Position numbers and translations under genes: made by a program. A DNA stretch of 64,000 nucleotides from Lepisosteus oculatus (taxonomy: Eukaryota > Chordata > Actinopteri > Semionotiformes > Lepisosteidae). The notes under the pieces are model-generated. The model saw only the letters and a list, made by a program, of their open reading frames with translations, ran no database searches and was not told the DNA's origin. Below are positions 31,654-44,532 of the stretch, piece by piece. Positions within the stretch are counted from its first letter, which is position 1. Each line of letters begins with the position of its first letter. The DNA lies in assembly GCF_040954835.1 (NCBI RefSeq), contig NC_090696.1, positions 75,391,722-75,455,721 of the forward strand, read 5' to 3'.

Positions 31654-34600
31654 ATATGCAGTATGGATGGTCGTGCTTCCTTCCACTGCTCCTTCAGCTC
31701 CAGGCGGGATGGACTGAGGCAGTCTGGGGGCACAGCTTTGTTAATGTGCACCTGGCTGGAGTCAAGAGCCTGAACGGTGTCCCAGAGTTCTGTGCGGAGC
31801 AGGGGTGTGGTCGCTGTTGTTGCTGCGGACACAGCTGCCAGGAACAGGGCCAGACCAGACCTGGGTTGACCCGAGAGCATCTGCCATGCTGCCCGGCTGT
31901 GGACCCAGAGGCAGGGGGACCCGAACATCCCACGGGGACTCACCGTGCCCAGGGGCCCAGTTCTGAGGCCCTGCCATTTCGGGAGCTCTGCCAGGAAACC
32001 GGGGTCCCCCAGTGCTGCCGTCCTGCTGGTGATTGTTCAAATATCACGAGGCGACTGGATTATCCTGGGGCTCATCAGCAGGCGGCAGGGTCCTGAGTGC
32101 CTGGCGAACCTGCTGCTGCCCCTAGGGGGAGAGCCAGCTCTTTGAGTGGCAGCAGAGGAAGTATGAGCCCGGAGAGCAGGTCTGGGGTACCGCAGCCCCC
32201 ACACGAAGGTGCTGTCGAAAGGAAGAGCCCTGTATGCATGATCACTCATGTGCAGAAACCACCTGCAGATGAGGGACCGGAAAACAAAGTGACTGCGACC
32301 CCTCACGTGAAAAACGCAGGTAGCATAAAATACAGAAAACAAAAAAAATTGCTTCGTTTTGGAGTCCCATGTCCGTCTGAAACAAAGGCAGGGAGATCGC
32401 CCGCTTGAGACGCTGTGGGCTTGACCCACAGGCCTGTCGGGACCTTTGGGCCGGGCCTGTGCTTGCACCAGATCAGTGGGTTAAGACATTGTCCCTTAGG
32501 GATATTAAAGACACTCTCGCAGTGTCGTGGTGACTTTAGGGAAGCAGGGATTCAGAGATCTCCAAACTGCCGCACTGCAGCTGATGTAGAGACAGCTTAA
32601 CTGGCTTTCAGCCCCTCCCTCAGCTTCTCTCAGGGCGATAAGGACTCGGCAAGCTGCCTCCAAACCTGACAGCCCTGCGATGATTCGGCGCCACCTCTCC
32701 AGGACCGCTCCAGGAGCCAGACGTTTTCAGTTGGTATGGTTTATCTGTCACGCAGTCTCAGTTGCAAGAAGATACCACTGCTTCAAGGGCCTTGAATACA
32801 ACTCCCCCTCATTTTGTTTCTGTCTTCTTCCTGGGCCGCTCCCGACTTTTCTCACCTCAGCGATTTTTCAATGTTATTTTTACAACACACAAGGTCTCGA
32901 AAATACCATGTAGACGTTTAACCCTCGTGTACAAAAGCCCTTACATGCTGCTTCAGTCTCTTCTTGTCCTCGGCTAAGGGGACAGTCGGACCCGAATCTC
33001 TGACGCCTGAACTATAACAAGCATCTTCACTGTTGAAGTCTGTCAAGAAACCTTTATTCACCATGTTTTATTACAATCCAAGACCACCAAGTGTACACAA
33101 ATAGTTTATAGAGAAGTATATCAAATATCCAGCTATATAAAAAATGACACGTTTTCCGAATCATCATGTACATTGACATTACATATAGCATGATTTTCGT
33201 ACAGGTTTGTAGGGAAAGAGTCAAGGTAGATGGTTCCAAATCTACATATAGAAACAATATAAACACACTGTACTTAAATCATGTTGAAGCAAGTCATAAA
33301 ATGTAACTCACGAAATACTTTGAAAGCACAGTATTATTAAAATAAACTTATATAACGTCAATAAACTAAAGGTTTCTTAGGTCAAAGCAAAATTATACGT
33401 GAAGTATGATGTATAACTGCCTTAAAATGTATAAGCCAGTTTACGTATTTAAAGCACGACATACTGTAAGTAGCTTACATTGAAGCGTGCTTTGTGTCTG
33501 TAAATTTCAGGCAAAAATACTATTCTTTGATTTCCGATTCGTAAACAACACTAGAGGTCCCACAGCCTACAGTATCTGCTGAGGCTGAGCCAGCAATTGC
33601 GAACTAGTGCGCCATCGTGCGCCCCCTGTAGGTCATGAATAGGTAGTTTCCTGAGTTTAGCTCTTCTGCGGCCGTCTCTAGGAATAGCAGCAGTCGCTCA
33701 GCAGTGCTTCAGACGGCGCACGTCGTCTTTATTACTCCGTAATACACCGGATTTTCAATCCCCGAGCTGCACCACAGTCATTAACAACGGCTGATCCCAG
33801 ATTTAGAGACGAAAAAAAAAAGAAGAAAAAAAACTGCTGTCAAGCGCAGGCTTTAAGAGAAAGTTCAATTAACACACAGAGGCAGGGCCAGCTTCAGATA
33901 AGCGTGTCTTAAAAACAAATATTTAAAAGTACAAAACAAAAATGCTGTGGTGAAACCCGGTATTAGCACATCTATAATCGTGTTATTATATCGTACTGCA
34001 GGTTGTATTGGCTTCCTGTACCTGGAATTAGATAATGCATTAGGAAACCATAACATTCTCGGAAGGAGCTGATAAAGTAACTCAGAGGAGGTTTTTGAAC
34101 GATTATATGAGTAAACACAGCAATAAGAAAGAAGTGGAGAACGGAGAAGATGAAATATAGAAATATGTATTAGACTGCAGTGCACATACCGTACAACAAG
34201 AATGAAAACAGGACATTTCAGACAAGGTAAAAACACCGAGAGAGAAAGTCTCTAGTTCGGGGAATAATTAAAAATATATATATATATTAAGGAGCTACTT
34301 CAACCAAAACCCTTCTAAGAAGTGGTCATTCCAAGAAAACATCAGGCTGAACACACTGTAGCAGCTAGGAAAAGCCGAAACGTTGTATTTCTACTGTCTT
34401 ATGTTTTCAATTTCGACTTCCTCAGAATAATTAGCATTACTTACGGTTCATATCCTGTCGTTTGCAGACGTCCCTCGACAGCCTCCTCCGGAATTCAGTG
34501 TTGGTTGTAGGAAATTCGTGAATTACCCTGTGAGGACACTAGGTGGGGGCATTCATCACAGTTTAAATCCTGTTGGACGTCAAGGCTCTTTGTAAAGTAT

Positions 34601-36970
34601 TACGACAGCTACGGAAGCCATGCGTTTTATAGATGAACGGTGAATACTTTACAAGAGCTCTTGTAAACAACAGCGTTTTCCAATGGCGGTGCTGCCTGTG
34701 CTTGGCCATACTTTTACTATGATGTCACTGTGCTTTATTACTAACCTTATATTGTACAATGGTATATAGCTTTTTTATAAGACGTAGGAAGCCCTCCGTA
34801 GAAAGTAGGCTATACACACAAGCCACTCGTCTGCACAAGCGTTTATCATCCATTTTAGAAGACACGGAGGCTGTTATTGTGCTTCAGCTACTGTCAGAAA
34901 GTTTTACACCCTAGCAAAGCTGTCCACATTACCCCCTGAGCCAGAGGCCTGCACACAGCTTTCGGAGTATGACGTTATGCGATGACAAGAGATGTGGAAA
35001 TAAAGGTAAGGGTCGCTTATTCGTTTTTTTATGTGCAAACTGTCAGAGGCTTATAGGAGGTTAATTAGGCATTCATCCACTAGTTAATCATTTCACTCAT
35101 TCGATCACCAATTATTTCATTCATTCACTAAATGCAGTGAATCCACCCATTCATTCAAATTGACATTCTTCCATTCTCTTCTTTATTCACTCTTCTGATG
35201 AATGCTTCTCGGACATTTTTCATTATTCTTCTGTTTTCAACTCTTTTCTTTTCTTTATAGAGAAACACTATATATGTTGATCTTCTACTGAAACATCTGC
35301 TCTTTTGTTTGGAGCGGCAAGTAAACCTGACAGACTTGTTTTTTGCAATGTTTTTGCAATGAATATGTCTCAGTCAATTGGATTTTGACTGCTAATGTAT
35401 ATTTTCCCTCAATGTATTGTGATTAGGTTTTGGAAGGTTCTGTTCAGTTTGAATTAAAAACAGCTGAACAACGGGCTTTGTTTTATTCTCACTCAAACCA
35501 AGCAGAATTATTAACTACTGTATCAAAGTTGCTTCAACCGTACAAAACTCGTTTTACTTGTTATAATCAATAACAACTGATTACTCATGGACATTGAGTC
35601 AGTAATGTCCTCGTAACATACACGTTTTGAACGGTAAAACATTTGCACAGCAGTGTATAAACACACACATGATGGAATACGAACCACGTGCAAAGTAAAC
35701 TCTGAAAGGCCCAACATGTCCTGTCCTGCCATGGGAGAACAAGACAAACAGGGTGGCGTTAGAAATGAAGCACAACAAAAAAAATAAGTGGGAGCAAACC
35801 ATGAAAAAAATGGCATTTTCCAATTTAAACTTCATCAACATGTTCCCTTTGTAACAATTGTGTCTATTTTTAAATATGTCTAGTGTGTCCTCATTTTTAC
35901 TTCCATAGTTGTACCTAAGTACAAAAAAAAATTAACCTGGTGTCATCTTCGTTGAATCAATTGCGCCCATTCTCACATCATCGTTTTTTCAGACTTCCAT
36001 TGCGGGAAAGAAAAAAACAGGCAGTACAGGGTTAATTCTGCTTTCCCTTGTGTAATCGCTTATCTACAGTGCTGTTGTCAAGGCTACTGTTATGCACTGT
36101 GAAATGCAGGCCTTCGGAGTAACAGGAAGTCCACTAGCTGAAAACAACAAGTGAAACCAAAAGACTGGTCGTCTCCCACACAGAGCAAACCTGCTGGCCA
36201 TACACTCCTTGGGGACTGTTGCTCTGGATTCAGACAAACAAGTGGAACATCTTCCCACAGAGATAAGAATAGCATAAATGCAACATCACAACAGTTTAAA
36301 CCTACTGCTGTGAATGTTTTAAGGGCTTGTGTTTTGGTTTAAATGCATGAAAGTGCTGGTACACTGTCCTAGTTTCCTTCTGTAAAGCACTGTGGAAGTA
36401 TTGCTACATTTGGCAGCAGATAAGAGTTTACTTTTTAAATAACAACATTTAAAATAATAATGCGTAAATACACATACTAGATTATACTGTATGTGCTGTG
36501 ACTGGCAAATTGGCGCACAAAAATGTTCTTCAGCTATTTTAATAACCATTGGTATAGGAATAGGGAATAATATCTTCTAAAGCTTCTACTTTGTGTTTAA
36601 ATCTGACCTGCTGCAACATGAACAAACACACCCATTTCAGTTGTGAACTAGAATATCAAGAATGAAAGAAAACAATCCTATATTTTGTGCACAGCTCTGC
36701 AATGCTACTAGTCAGGTCAGACCAGATCGTAACAATCAAGTCACAGCTGAACACACAGTATTTCAGATTTACACCTGCACTAGCAATAGGGGATACAAAC
36801 GATTTCAAAATATACCTACAAAATGTAGCTGCACATATGTATATTCATTATGAACAAATAAAGAAGAAAAAAGAGCTAAAACAAAGCTGAAATTGAGGAC
36901 TCAAAAAAATAACAACAAAGACATTGTGACTGACTGTTGAGACCTGCTGAGAACTGAAAAACTCGCCACA
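31654..36970. other. Intergenic region between ENPP6 and IRF2
   Basis: No exon is supported. The first kilobase is GC-richer and carries overlapping frames on both strands. From 33040 to 35000 the sequence is AT-rich and UTR-like on the minus strand, with a 123-codon frame at 33865-34236 of low credibility. A phrase near 34374 (agccgaaacgttgtatttct) resembles the Penelope-like tail but too little is left to call it. Confidence 0.4.
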
Positions 36971-37141
36971 ATGACTATATTAAAGATGGCAGAAAAACGT
37001 TGCATGGACAGGGGTTTTCTTGTCTTTCAAATTGTATTGCTCCTGCTGTCCATGTTTCTGAATGTTCAGGCTGTCGCTGTGAACGCGCTCTTCCGACACC
37101 TGTATTTCCCGAGAAACCCCATCCCATGTGAAGGTGTGTAG
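36971..37141 (+). CDS. Short ORF with strong signal peptide, possible first exon
   Basis: Open frame of 56 codons starting at ATG 36971 (context CCACAATGA), with a second in-frame ATG at 36986. The product has a basic start (MAEKRCMDRG), a hydrophobic core (FLVFQIVLLLLSMFLNV) and an AXA-like end (VQAVA). A short mature part, NALFRHLYFPRNPIPCEG, follows. TAG comes immediately after GAAGGTGTG, and GAAG|GTGTGT could be a phase-1 donor, so the stop may be intronic. No known secreted family is recognised. It lies alone in the ENPP6-IRF2 intergenic interval. It could still be a chance hydrophobic frame. Confidence 0.3.
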   Translation: MTILKMAEKRCMDRGFLVFQIVLLLLSMFLNVQAVAVNALFRHLYFPRNPIPCEGV

Positions 37142-40100
37142 GGAAAGACAGTCCTGCCCAGGGCTCAGTGGACAGTGCTTCTACAGGGCGAGTACGGAGT
37201 TCACATGTGCAGGTGGACTGCGGTCATGGTTACCCTGTATTCCCAGGGACTGTGGTATAAGGAGAAAGAAATACAGAGCAACTGAGCACTAGATCTCACA
37301 GGACATAACCGCTGACATGTGAACAGCTGTACGAGCAAATAACAGGTATCAGCTGAGATTCCAAGCAGACCCTGTGTCCTATCTCCAAGGCACTGCAAAG
37401 TACCATTCTTCCCAGCATTTCCTCATGACCAGATCTGCCAAGCTATTGTTTGTAAGGAATATTTCTAAATTTGATTAAACAGCTTTAGCACACAAGTATA
37501 TCAGGGAGTTGAACGTACCAACTTATTTGGCTGATGCTTTATCCAAAGTGACTTACATTTGCCTCCATATGGTACATATTGTCGGGTATCTTACTGGAAA
37601 AGTACAGTATGAGTGCAGATCCCTAACCACTGCAGTCTGGTGCAGTGCCTGCTGACAGTAAAGTTTCTGGGACATAAAGTGAGTTGGCAAGAATAGTGTA
37701 CGACAGAACACTCAGAACCTTGAAATAGCAAAAATAAATATGACGACGCATGCCCATGTGTCAATGTTTGAGAAAGTGCAGTTGGTAAGAAAAACTCTGC
37801 CTGCCTGATCAAACAAAATCTATTTATCCACTGTTCTCCTGCTTTCTCTTTCCGGTTTGATTTCTATAATCTTATTAAAACACTGCAATTACGTATTTTC
37901 AGGCTGTATTAACCAGGCGCACAAACAGGCTGGGTCATGAAAACATAGCCAGGGGAAACTTATCGACTGACTTTCCAACTGAATTTAGAAGAGTGTTCCC
38001 TCATCACAGACAGCCCAGGTTTTGTGAGGGAGTGAGGTTACCACAGAGAGTGCAGTAGTGCAGAGAGCCCTGTGGTGGTGTCTTGGGGTGACACCTTTGG
38101 TTGTGTAATTGATAGAAATGAGAGCTCCACCAGTTCTTCCCTCTCTGGGGGCTTTCTTGTGTCTCCCTGGGGCCGAGCGGCTGGGAGACAGAGCCCAGAA
38201 ACCACAGCAACGCCTCGTTAGGCAGCAGTTATTACTGTGAATGGAGAACAGCTTTCCGAGGAATCCCAGAGCAGAAACCTGGCACGGGTCCAGAGTGCAT
38301 TTCAAACGACGAGAACAACATCCTACAAGAGCCTTGAAAAGAAATACTAATTGTTAGTAATTCTGAACATCTCTGTTACATTTATCCCTGAAACAAAAAA
38401 AAGCAGAGATGTCAGTCCACTGTAGGTCTATGGCACACAGGGATTGTTAGAGATCCCCTTTGCAGGAAACAATATGAACATGAGGAAAACATGCACACTC
38501 CCAACAGAAGGCACATGAGGATGAACCAATTGAGTCCTGAACCCAACGGCCACAGGACAGCAACACCAAAGTACTTTGTGTCTTTTCCTGTTATTTAAAT
38601 GAGTAACAACACTGGATTTAACTACATTTGAAGGCACAGAAAAATAGTAGGACCCAAGCAGTGCTTCTGTTTTTCTTTGCTTTAAATCTTTGTCGATATC
38701 TCCAGTGTTTCAGATGCTGGTGCTTCTCAATTCCAAGCAAGAAGCTTTATACTACTGAAATAGACATGCAAAGTGGTGCATTTTAATAAGTGACTTATGT
38801 AAACATAACAAAGTTTAACCTTTGAAACACCTGGTTATATTCACAGAGTGCAATTGCATTCAGGTTGATGAAGATCAGTTGGCTGTTCAAATTTTACGAT
38901 TTTGTTATCATCCTCTTTGGCGTTAAACATAATGCAAGTATGCTCCAAGCCAGCCATTCTTGAAAAACATGCTGTGGAAACTCAGGAAGAGGCTGTGCTG
39001 TGAAAATCATTGATTTCTGAACTTACTCATTTGCTATGGAAATCAGGGACTTTTCTCTCTCAGACTCATGAACTGAAACTTTTGAGAAGCAATCACACAT
39101 TGTGACACAGCTTGGAGACTGGAGGACATCTGTCTCGTGCAGACACAGACCCTACTATATAATACTAGAGCCTGTCCTGTGTGCCAAACAGCATGCTTTT
39201 ATATTCAAATCAGAAGTTTTTACTTATCTGTTGGACTGTGTCAATAAATGCTTCATTGTTGGTAAGGCTGGGTGGTTGCTGGTGGTCTGTAACCTTTGCT
39301 TGTAGCATCATGTGGTGTGATGTTTTGCACACGGCATGCCAGTAATGGTCCTTTGCACTAAAAAAAAACACTTGAATAGCTTTTTTTTAAGGTATGGCCT
39401 AATGTTTACCTTGAAGTTGCAGCTAGTCACACGTGCTGTGGAACCTGAGTCCTGAGAGATCCCTAATGCAAGAATTCAAGTTCACCTCCAGACGCTGAGC
39501 AGTTGGAAAGTGAAGTTACGTGCTCTTTGTCCTCGGCGTTATTGACGTTTCTTAGAAAATGTGAAAGAAAGCAGCAATGTAGCGGAGGATCTTTATTTTA
39601 ACAAGCAAGGGGGGAGGGGCTGGGCCTGACTTCCTCGACAAGGAAATGCGACAGCGTGCAGTTGTGTCATACATTATCATGCAGTAGATCTCACTGCAAG
39701 AAGCTTAATTTATTCACCTTTCCACTTCGCAGAAACACCAAACCGCTTTTAAAAGGTTGGGGAAGCTGATCTTTCTTCCATGTCCGGGGTCGTCGATGGC
39801 AAAAGGATGACTTTCAACCGCAATTTTTCGTTTTAAATAATAACAACCTGTAGCAAAAGCATCTCTTATGTCCCCGTGAGTGCACAGACACAAATTTGAG
39901 AATTGTGTTACATGTGAGCCGTACACACTACACCCTGATTCTGTAGAATCGTTGAAACAGTTATTTCTTCAAAACCAAAAATGATATGATCAACATTTCT
40001 TACCGAGAAAAAAACGTACTGGAATGACAGGCTCGTTTCTCACTTTCATTCATCTGTATCCTGTGGCTAGAACTCTGCTTCTGACATTGTAAAACCCGAA

Positions 40101-40788
40101 AGACATTGTAACCCACATTAGCGTCGCAACTGAGAATTTACTATATATGTAGTTCTGAATTGTATATGATGCTTGTGGTATATATTTTTAAAAGGGCAAG
40201 GCGATTACACAGTGGAGTTTTCTCATATGGTTGTGTGCACATCCAGAGCAGTGTAAATTCAAATTTTCCCTATCAGATGAGAGAGCCTTTCCTAAGCACT
40301 TCTGTGACAACAGATTCCGATTCATATTGTATGCATTTTCCATCTTCTCATTCCCTATGAAATACTGATGTGGTTAGTTTTTTTTTACCATTATTGAGTA
40401 ACAGGTGGTGATGTCTATTTTTAATAAGTTTTTTTTTCTGGTTGATCTACACAAACGTAAACTGAACTGCATTTCAAACCAAAATATTTTTAAAGAACTG
40501 AAATTAACAGAGGAGGTTCTCTCAGAAACGAAACTGCTGGTTTTCTGTCTTCATTCACACTGAGATTCTGTCAGGAAACTGTGTTGTGTCTTAACGTCAG
40601 TCCAAAAATGAATGTTAACTTTGAATTCTTTTTAGTCATATTTTTTTAGGATATGTAGAAAAGAAACCTGTTTTTTCTTCCTTCCAAGGAGATGCTAGTG
40701 CGTCTTTAAGTTACAGTGCACAATACACAAGAAATTGTTTTCCAGAAGATTCTTTTTAAAGAGTCTTCTGGTCCTGGGGTGCCCCCGT

Positions 40789-40790
<2 letters not shown>
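37142..40790. other. Intergenic region
   Basis: AT-rich, with a family R3 repeat at about 38445-38590. An exon-like piece at 39214-39261 (cag acceptor, GTAAGG donor, phase 1 on both sides) is noted under findings. Nothing else is supported. Confidence 0.4.
38445..38590 (-). repeat. Interspersed repeat, family R3 fragment
   Basis: Contains 'aaaacatgcacactcccaac' and 'agaaggcaca', typical of the widespread fish repeat also seen near 16270, 41383 and 53515. It is a short, diverged copy. Confidence 0.4.

Positions 40791-40857
<67 letters not shown>
40791..40857. repeat. (TAA)n microsatellite, about 22 units
   Basis: An uninterrupted TAA run seeded by the 3' tail of SINE copy G. The other copies have only a few to about ten units, so this is a locus-specific expansion and a likely polymorphic marker. 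Confidence 0.95.
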
Positions 40858-41380
40858 CCTTACACTTAAACTGCTCCACTCAAACTGCTTTAGAGGTAAT
40901 GGGGATCCTCTCCACCACCACCAGTGTGCAGCCCCAACTGGATGATGTGACAGCAGCCAGAGTGCACCAGTTCTCTCCCACACACCAGCTCTCAGTGGGG
41001 AGGAGAGCAGAGTGATGAAGCCAGTTCATAGATAGAGATTATTAGGAGGCCATGATTGGGAAGGGCCAATGGGAAATTTGGCCATGACACTGGGGCTACA
41101 CCCCCTACTCTTTTTGAGAAACTCCCTGGGATTTTTAATGACCACAGAGAGTCAGGACCTCGGTTTTACGTCTCAGCTGAAGGACGGCGCCTGTTTACAT
41201 TTTACTGTCCCCGTCACTATACTGGGGCATTAGGACCCGCTCAGACTGCAGGGTGAGCGCCCCCTGCTGGCCCCACTAACACCCCTTCCAGCAGCAGCCT
41301 TCGTTTTTCCTGGGAGTCTCCCCTCCAGGTCCTGCACACCTGCTGAGCTTCAGTGGGCTGCCAGCTGTGAGTTGCAGGGT
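40791..41380 (-). mobile_element. DeuSINE copy G with expanded TAA/ATT tail
   Basis: Same architecture as copies C and E but more diverged, with its 5S-derived head partly deleted ('gtctcccctccaggtcctgc'). Its ATT-type tail has expanded into a pure trinucleotide run at 40791-40857. A minus-strand frame through the run gives a meaningless poly-isoleucine stretch. Confidence 0.85.
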
Positions 41381-41382
41381 GT

Positions 41383-41566
41383 AGGTTTCCTCCTGCAGTC
41401 CAAAGGCACTGGCGTCTGGGAAACTGGCCCTGGTGTGAGTGTGTTTGTCTGTGGGTACCCTGCCATGGACTGGTGTGCCGTCCGGGGTGCATCCTGATTG
41501 GTGCCCATTGCTTGCTGGGATAGGGTCTGGCTCCCCCACTTCCCTGTACTGGAACACCTGGTTATA
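41383..41566 (+). repeat. Interspersed repeat, family R3
   Basis: Contains 'ggtttcctcctgcagtccaa', 'accctgccatggactggtgt' and 'cattgcttgctgggataggg', the hallmarks of a very common repeat of fish genomes. It abuts SINE copy G directly. I do not assign a class. Confidence 0.6.
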
Positions 41567-44448
41567 TTCTGGGTGAAATTTCCACACAGAAAAAAAGTCC
41601 ATTAACTATTTGGATTTGTTTGATGATAGGTCTTTATATTTTTCCTCCTTATGAAAAAATACAGTCTTAAATCTAATTTCTTGTAACGTCTCCTGCTACA
41701 ACATGAAAAAAAAAACACAGAATGTCTGGGGTGTTTTGATTTTTCATTTCCACTTCTGGAAGAACTGAAATTCCTTGTTGTCATTTGTATAGTGCTTTTC
41801 ATCCTCCACTGAAGTGTCGGAGCCCTGTCAACGATATTCTGAAGCCAGATTGCACCGGTGCCTCATTGCATAGCAGATGAGGTTACAAATCAGTTAGAAT
41901 CTGCTTCACCAGTTGAGTTCAAGGGGAAATTTGGCAAGACCACATTGTGCCTAGGATGCGGTTTAGCTGGTTATGATCCCTACTCTTATTAACAGAAAAA
42001 GAGCATGGAAACGGGACCTTGCATTCACATTTCATCCACATCCTAGTACATTATAGAGCACAAGGTCTCAGGGCACTATTCTGGGGCACTGGTGTAGAAA
42101 AACTGGGCCAGATGGAGGATGGCCTCTCACTGGTCCACCAACAGCACTTAAAAAAAAAACAGAAGATACAGCAATGAAGTCCAGACTTCCAATGTTTCTG
42201 CATCCTTGTAACGAAAAAGCTTTGTAAAGTGTTATTGCAAGACTTATTAACTAAGACTAGGACGCTGTGACAACCTGTTTTTAGAAATAAAAGCTTTTGC
42301 AATTACAGTACCTGAGAAAATAAATCACCATTACATCTTCTCAGGTGCTGATGCTGTCAGGTATGCAAAATAAGAAGTTCAGAAGTTATAGCAGTATTAT
42401 TCCCTAGGAATCCAGACTTGGAAATTCCTCATTGCTGACCCAAGGACAGGTGGGAGTTGATGGAGCTTGTTTTTTCTCTCTTACGTTGGTGTACTTGTCT
42501 TTTGTACGGGTGGATTTGTACTGCACGTACACAGTTGTTGGCTTGAACATTAACTGGGGACACACGACTTCAGATCAGGGGTCTCTCAAACTTGGGACTC
42601 GTGGTCTTCCAAACGAATCCTTCTTCTTAAGAAGGGCTTCCAATCCCACCATAGAATCAGACTGAAGTAATGTAACGATTATAAACAATCATATATGATT
42701 CCTAAAATGCCGAAGGGCTGGTCAGCCGGGCAGGTCAGGGTCTGTTTGAAAGAGTGTCAGACAGAGAGCCTGGTCCACACTCTTCTGCAAGGCTGCTGAC
42801 TTTTTTTCGGTTCTTCTTTCATCTCAGCTCTTCCTCCTCTCGTTCACAGTTCTGTTTCCGTTGACGAAAGCCGAGAGAGCAGCGTACCTTTGGGCCACTT
42901 CCAGTTCTCGCTCTGAAAGCTGGGTTTCGTGCTCGAGAAAGAAAACTTCACCAAAGTCAGGGGGGGGGGAGGAGTATGAAAGCTAATCACCAGACCTGCC
43001 ATTGACAGGTGTTAAATGAAAAAAAAACTCCAGCTGACAAGCAATGTAAAGATTTGTAATTAAATAAGATGTTGAATACTTGTCCGTGAAACACCGAAGT
43101 GTAGATCGCTGTATATTTAAAAAACAGTAGACATTTAGAATAATGTTAAACTTTCAAACTGTATAAAACTTCATAAGTAAACAGTATATGCTTCAAGAGC
43201 CAAATATATTTGTTTGTGTTACTTCATATGTGATACGATGCAAACTTCCTGTTGAAATCCCACGTTCTTCTAGTTTAGACTTGCTTCTTATATATTCAGG
43301 ATCCAACAGCTTTCGGGCATTAGCTTAATTATCAATAAAAAAAACATAACGGCAAGCTCCAACTTGTATATTGTACTGTAATATTCTATAAAAACAAAAA
43401 TTCATGAGCAACAGAGTTGCCATTCAATAAAAATGTGGTTCAAGACCTTGGTCCTCGAGTGTCCCTTTCTGCCACCAGACCAACTATCTGTTAACACGAG
43501 TAGAAACACTGAATGCGCCCCTAGAACTTTGCTATTTACTGGTGGAAGACCCTGCTCCAGTCGAGTTTTAGAAAGAAAGTTTTTAAGAAGGAGAGAGAGG
43601 GAAGCGAAACACAACAGCAAGTGCTAAACAGATTAATTTATTAAGCAAATTAGCTATTTTATCAGCCAGTCTTGAATAAAGAGGGATCAGAGTGCTATCA
43701 AGGGGGATACATGATGGAGTGCCAAGGTAATGCTACTCTCCGCTTAATGAACCAGTAGTGCATCAGTTAACGTAAGAGCAGAGGATTCTGGGAACCACCT
43801 CCTCCCCCAGGAAGTACCTCCCTCCTTCTCTCCCTACACATAACGCATCAGTGGTGCTTCTGTTCATGCAATGGCGGAGGATTTCTGGATGTATCCTCAC
43901 CCTTTTAATGAAAGCAGTACCAGCTCCCAGCTGTAAACACACAACATTTGACGGTACAGCTGGGGGCTGTATCTACAAAGACAGAAGCGTGGTAACTTCT
44001 GTAAAACAGGACTTCCTGGTTTTCAAGCATCACCTGACCAATCGCCTTCCAGCAACTGGTCAGGTGACTGAGGGTGGCGGGACATTTCCCCACCGTTTTC
44101 TGAGGAATGTAGTTCAGGCCAGAACTGTCATTTTGCATGTGCAAGGAATCCTCATAACTAACAGACCAACAACAAACAGACCACTGAACTTTTGCCTCCC
44201 TTGACTTCACAAATCTTTTCACAAAGACTCTTACATTAAATCAAAGCCTCCAGTGCACATTACTTGACTGTGCCTCCTGGTGACTTGTATGCTATCCAGT
44301 AGGAATCATCCATAGAGTCCTGGGTTAGTATCTTATTCAGCAGGCCAGCCAGCTCCTAGGCGAGGTAAAGGTAGACAAGCACCCCTGTACAGAGCCAATA
44401 AAGATGTCATTTTATAAATGATCCTAGAAAATCTTTAATAGTTGCATA
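41567..44448. other. Intergenic region beyond IRF2
   Basis: No gene is supported. A small CpG-containing patch at 42840-42960 has exon-like edges on both strands but nothing recognisable. Another minus-strand AATAAA lies at plus 43637-43642 and could serve a longer IRF2 3' UTR. Confidence 0.4.
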
Positions 44449-44454
44449 TTTATT
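44449..44454 (-). terminator. Candidate IRF2 poly(A) signal
   Basis: AATAAA on the minus strand, about 880 bases past the IRF2 stop codon. A second candidate at 43637-43642 would give a 3' UTR of about 1.7 kb. Which is used cannot be told from the sequence. Confidence 0.35.
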
Positions 44455-44500
44455 GATCCACAGGATTAACAGCTGCTTATATGTGTGTATACATTAATAT

Positions 44501-44532
44501 GCACACACACGCACGCACACACACATATATAT
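44501..44532. repeat. CA/TA dinucleotide microsatellite
   Basis: An interrupted (CA)n run followed by TATATA, lying within the presumed IRF2 3' UTR about 0.8 kb past the stop. Confidence 0.85.

Noticed and set aside
31578-32096. 172-codon plus-strand frame
   Set aside because: It starts inside the ATT tail of SINE copy F and has no recognisable protein downstream.
33865-34236. 123-codon minus-strand frame in AT-rich sequence
   Set aside because: Hydrophobic composition typical of AT-rich non-coding DNA; no ATG context, domain or flanking exons.
42840-42913. Exon-like patch with an acceptor-like tract and an open frame
   Set aside because: Short, no donor or partner exon that fits, and signals appear on both strands; too weak to call.
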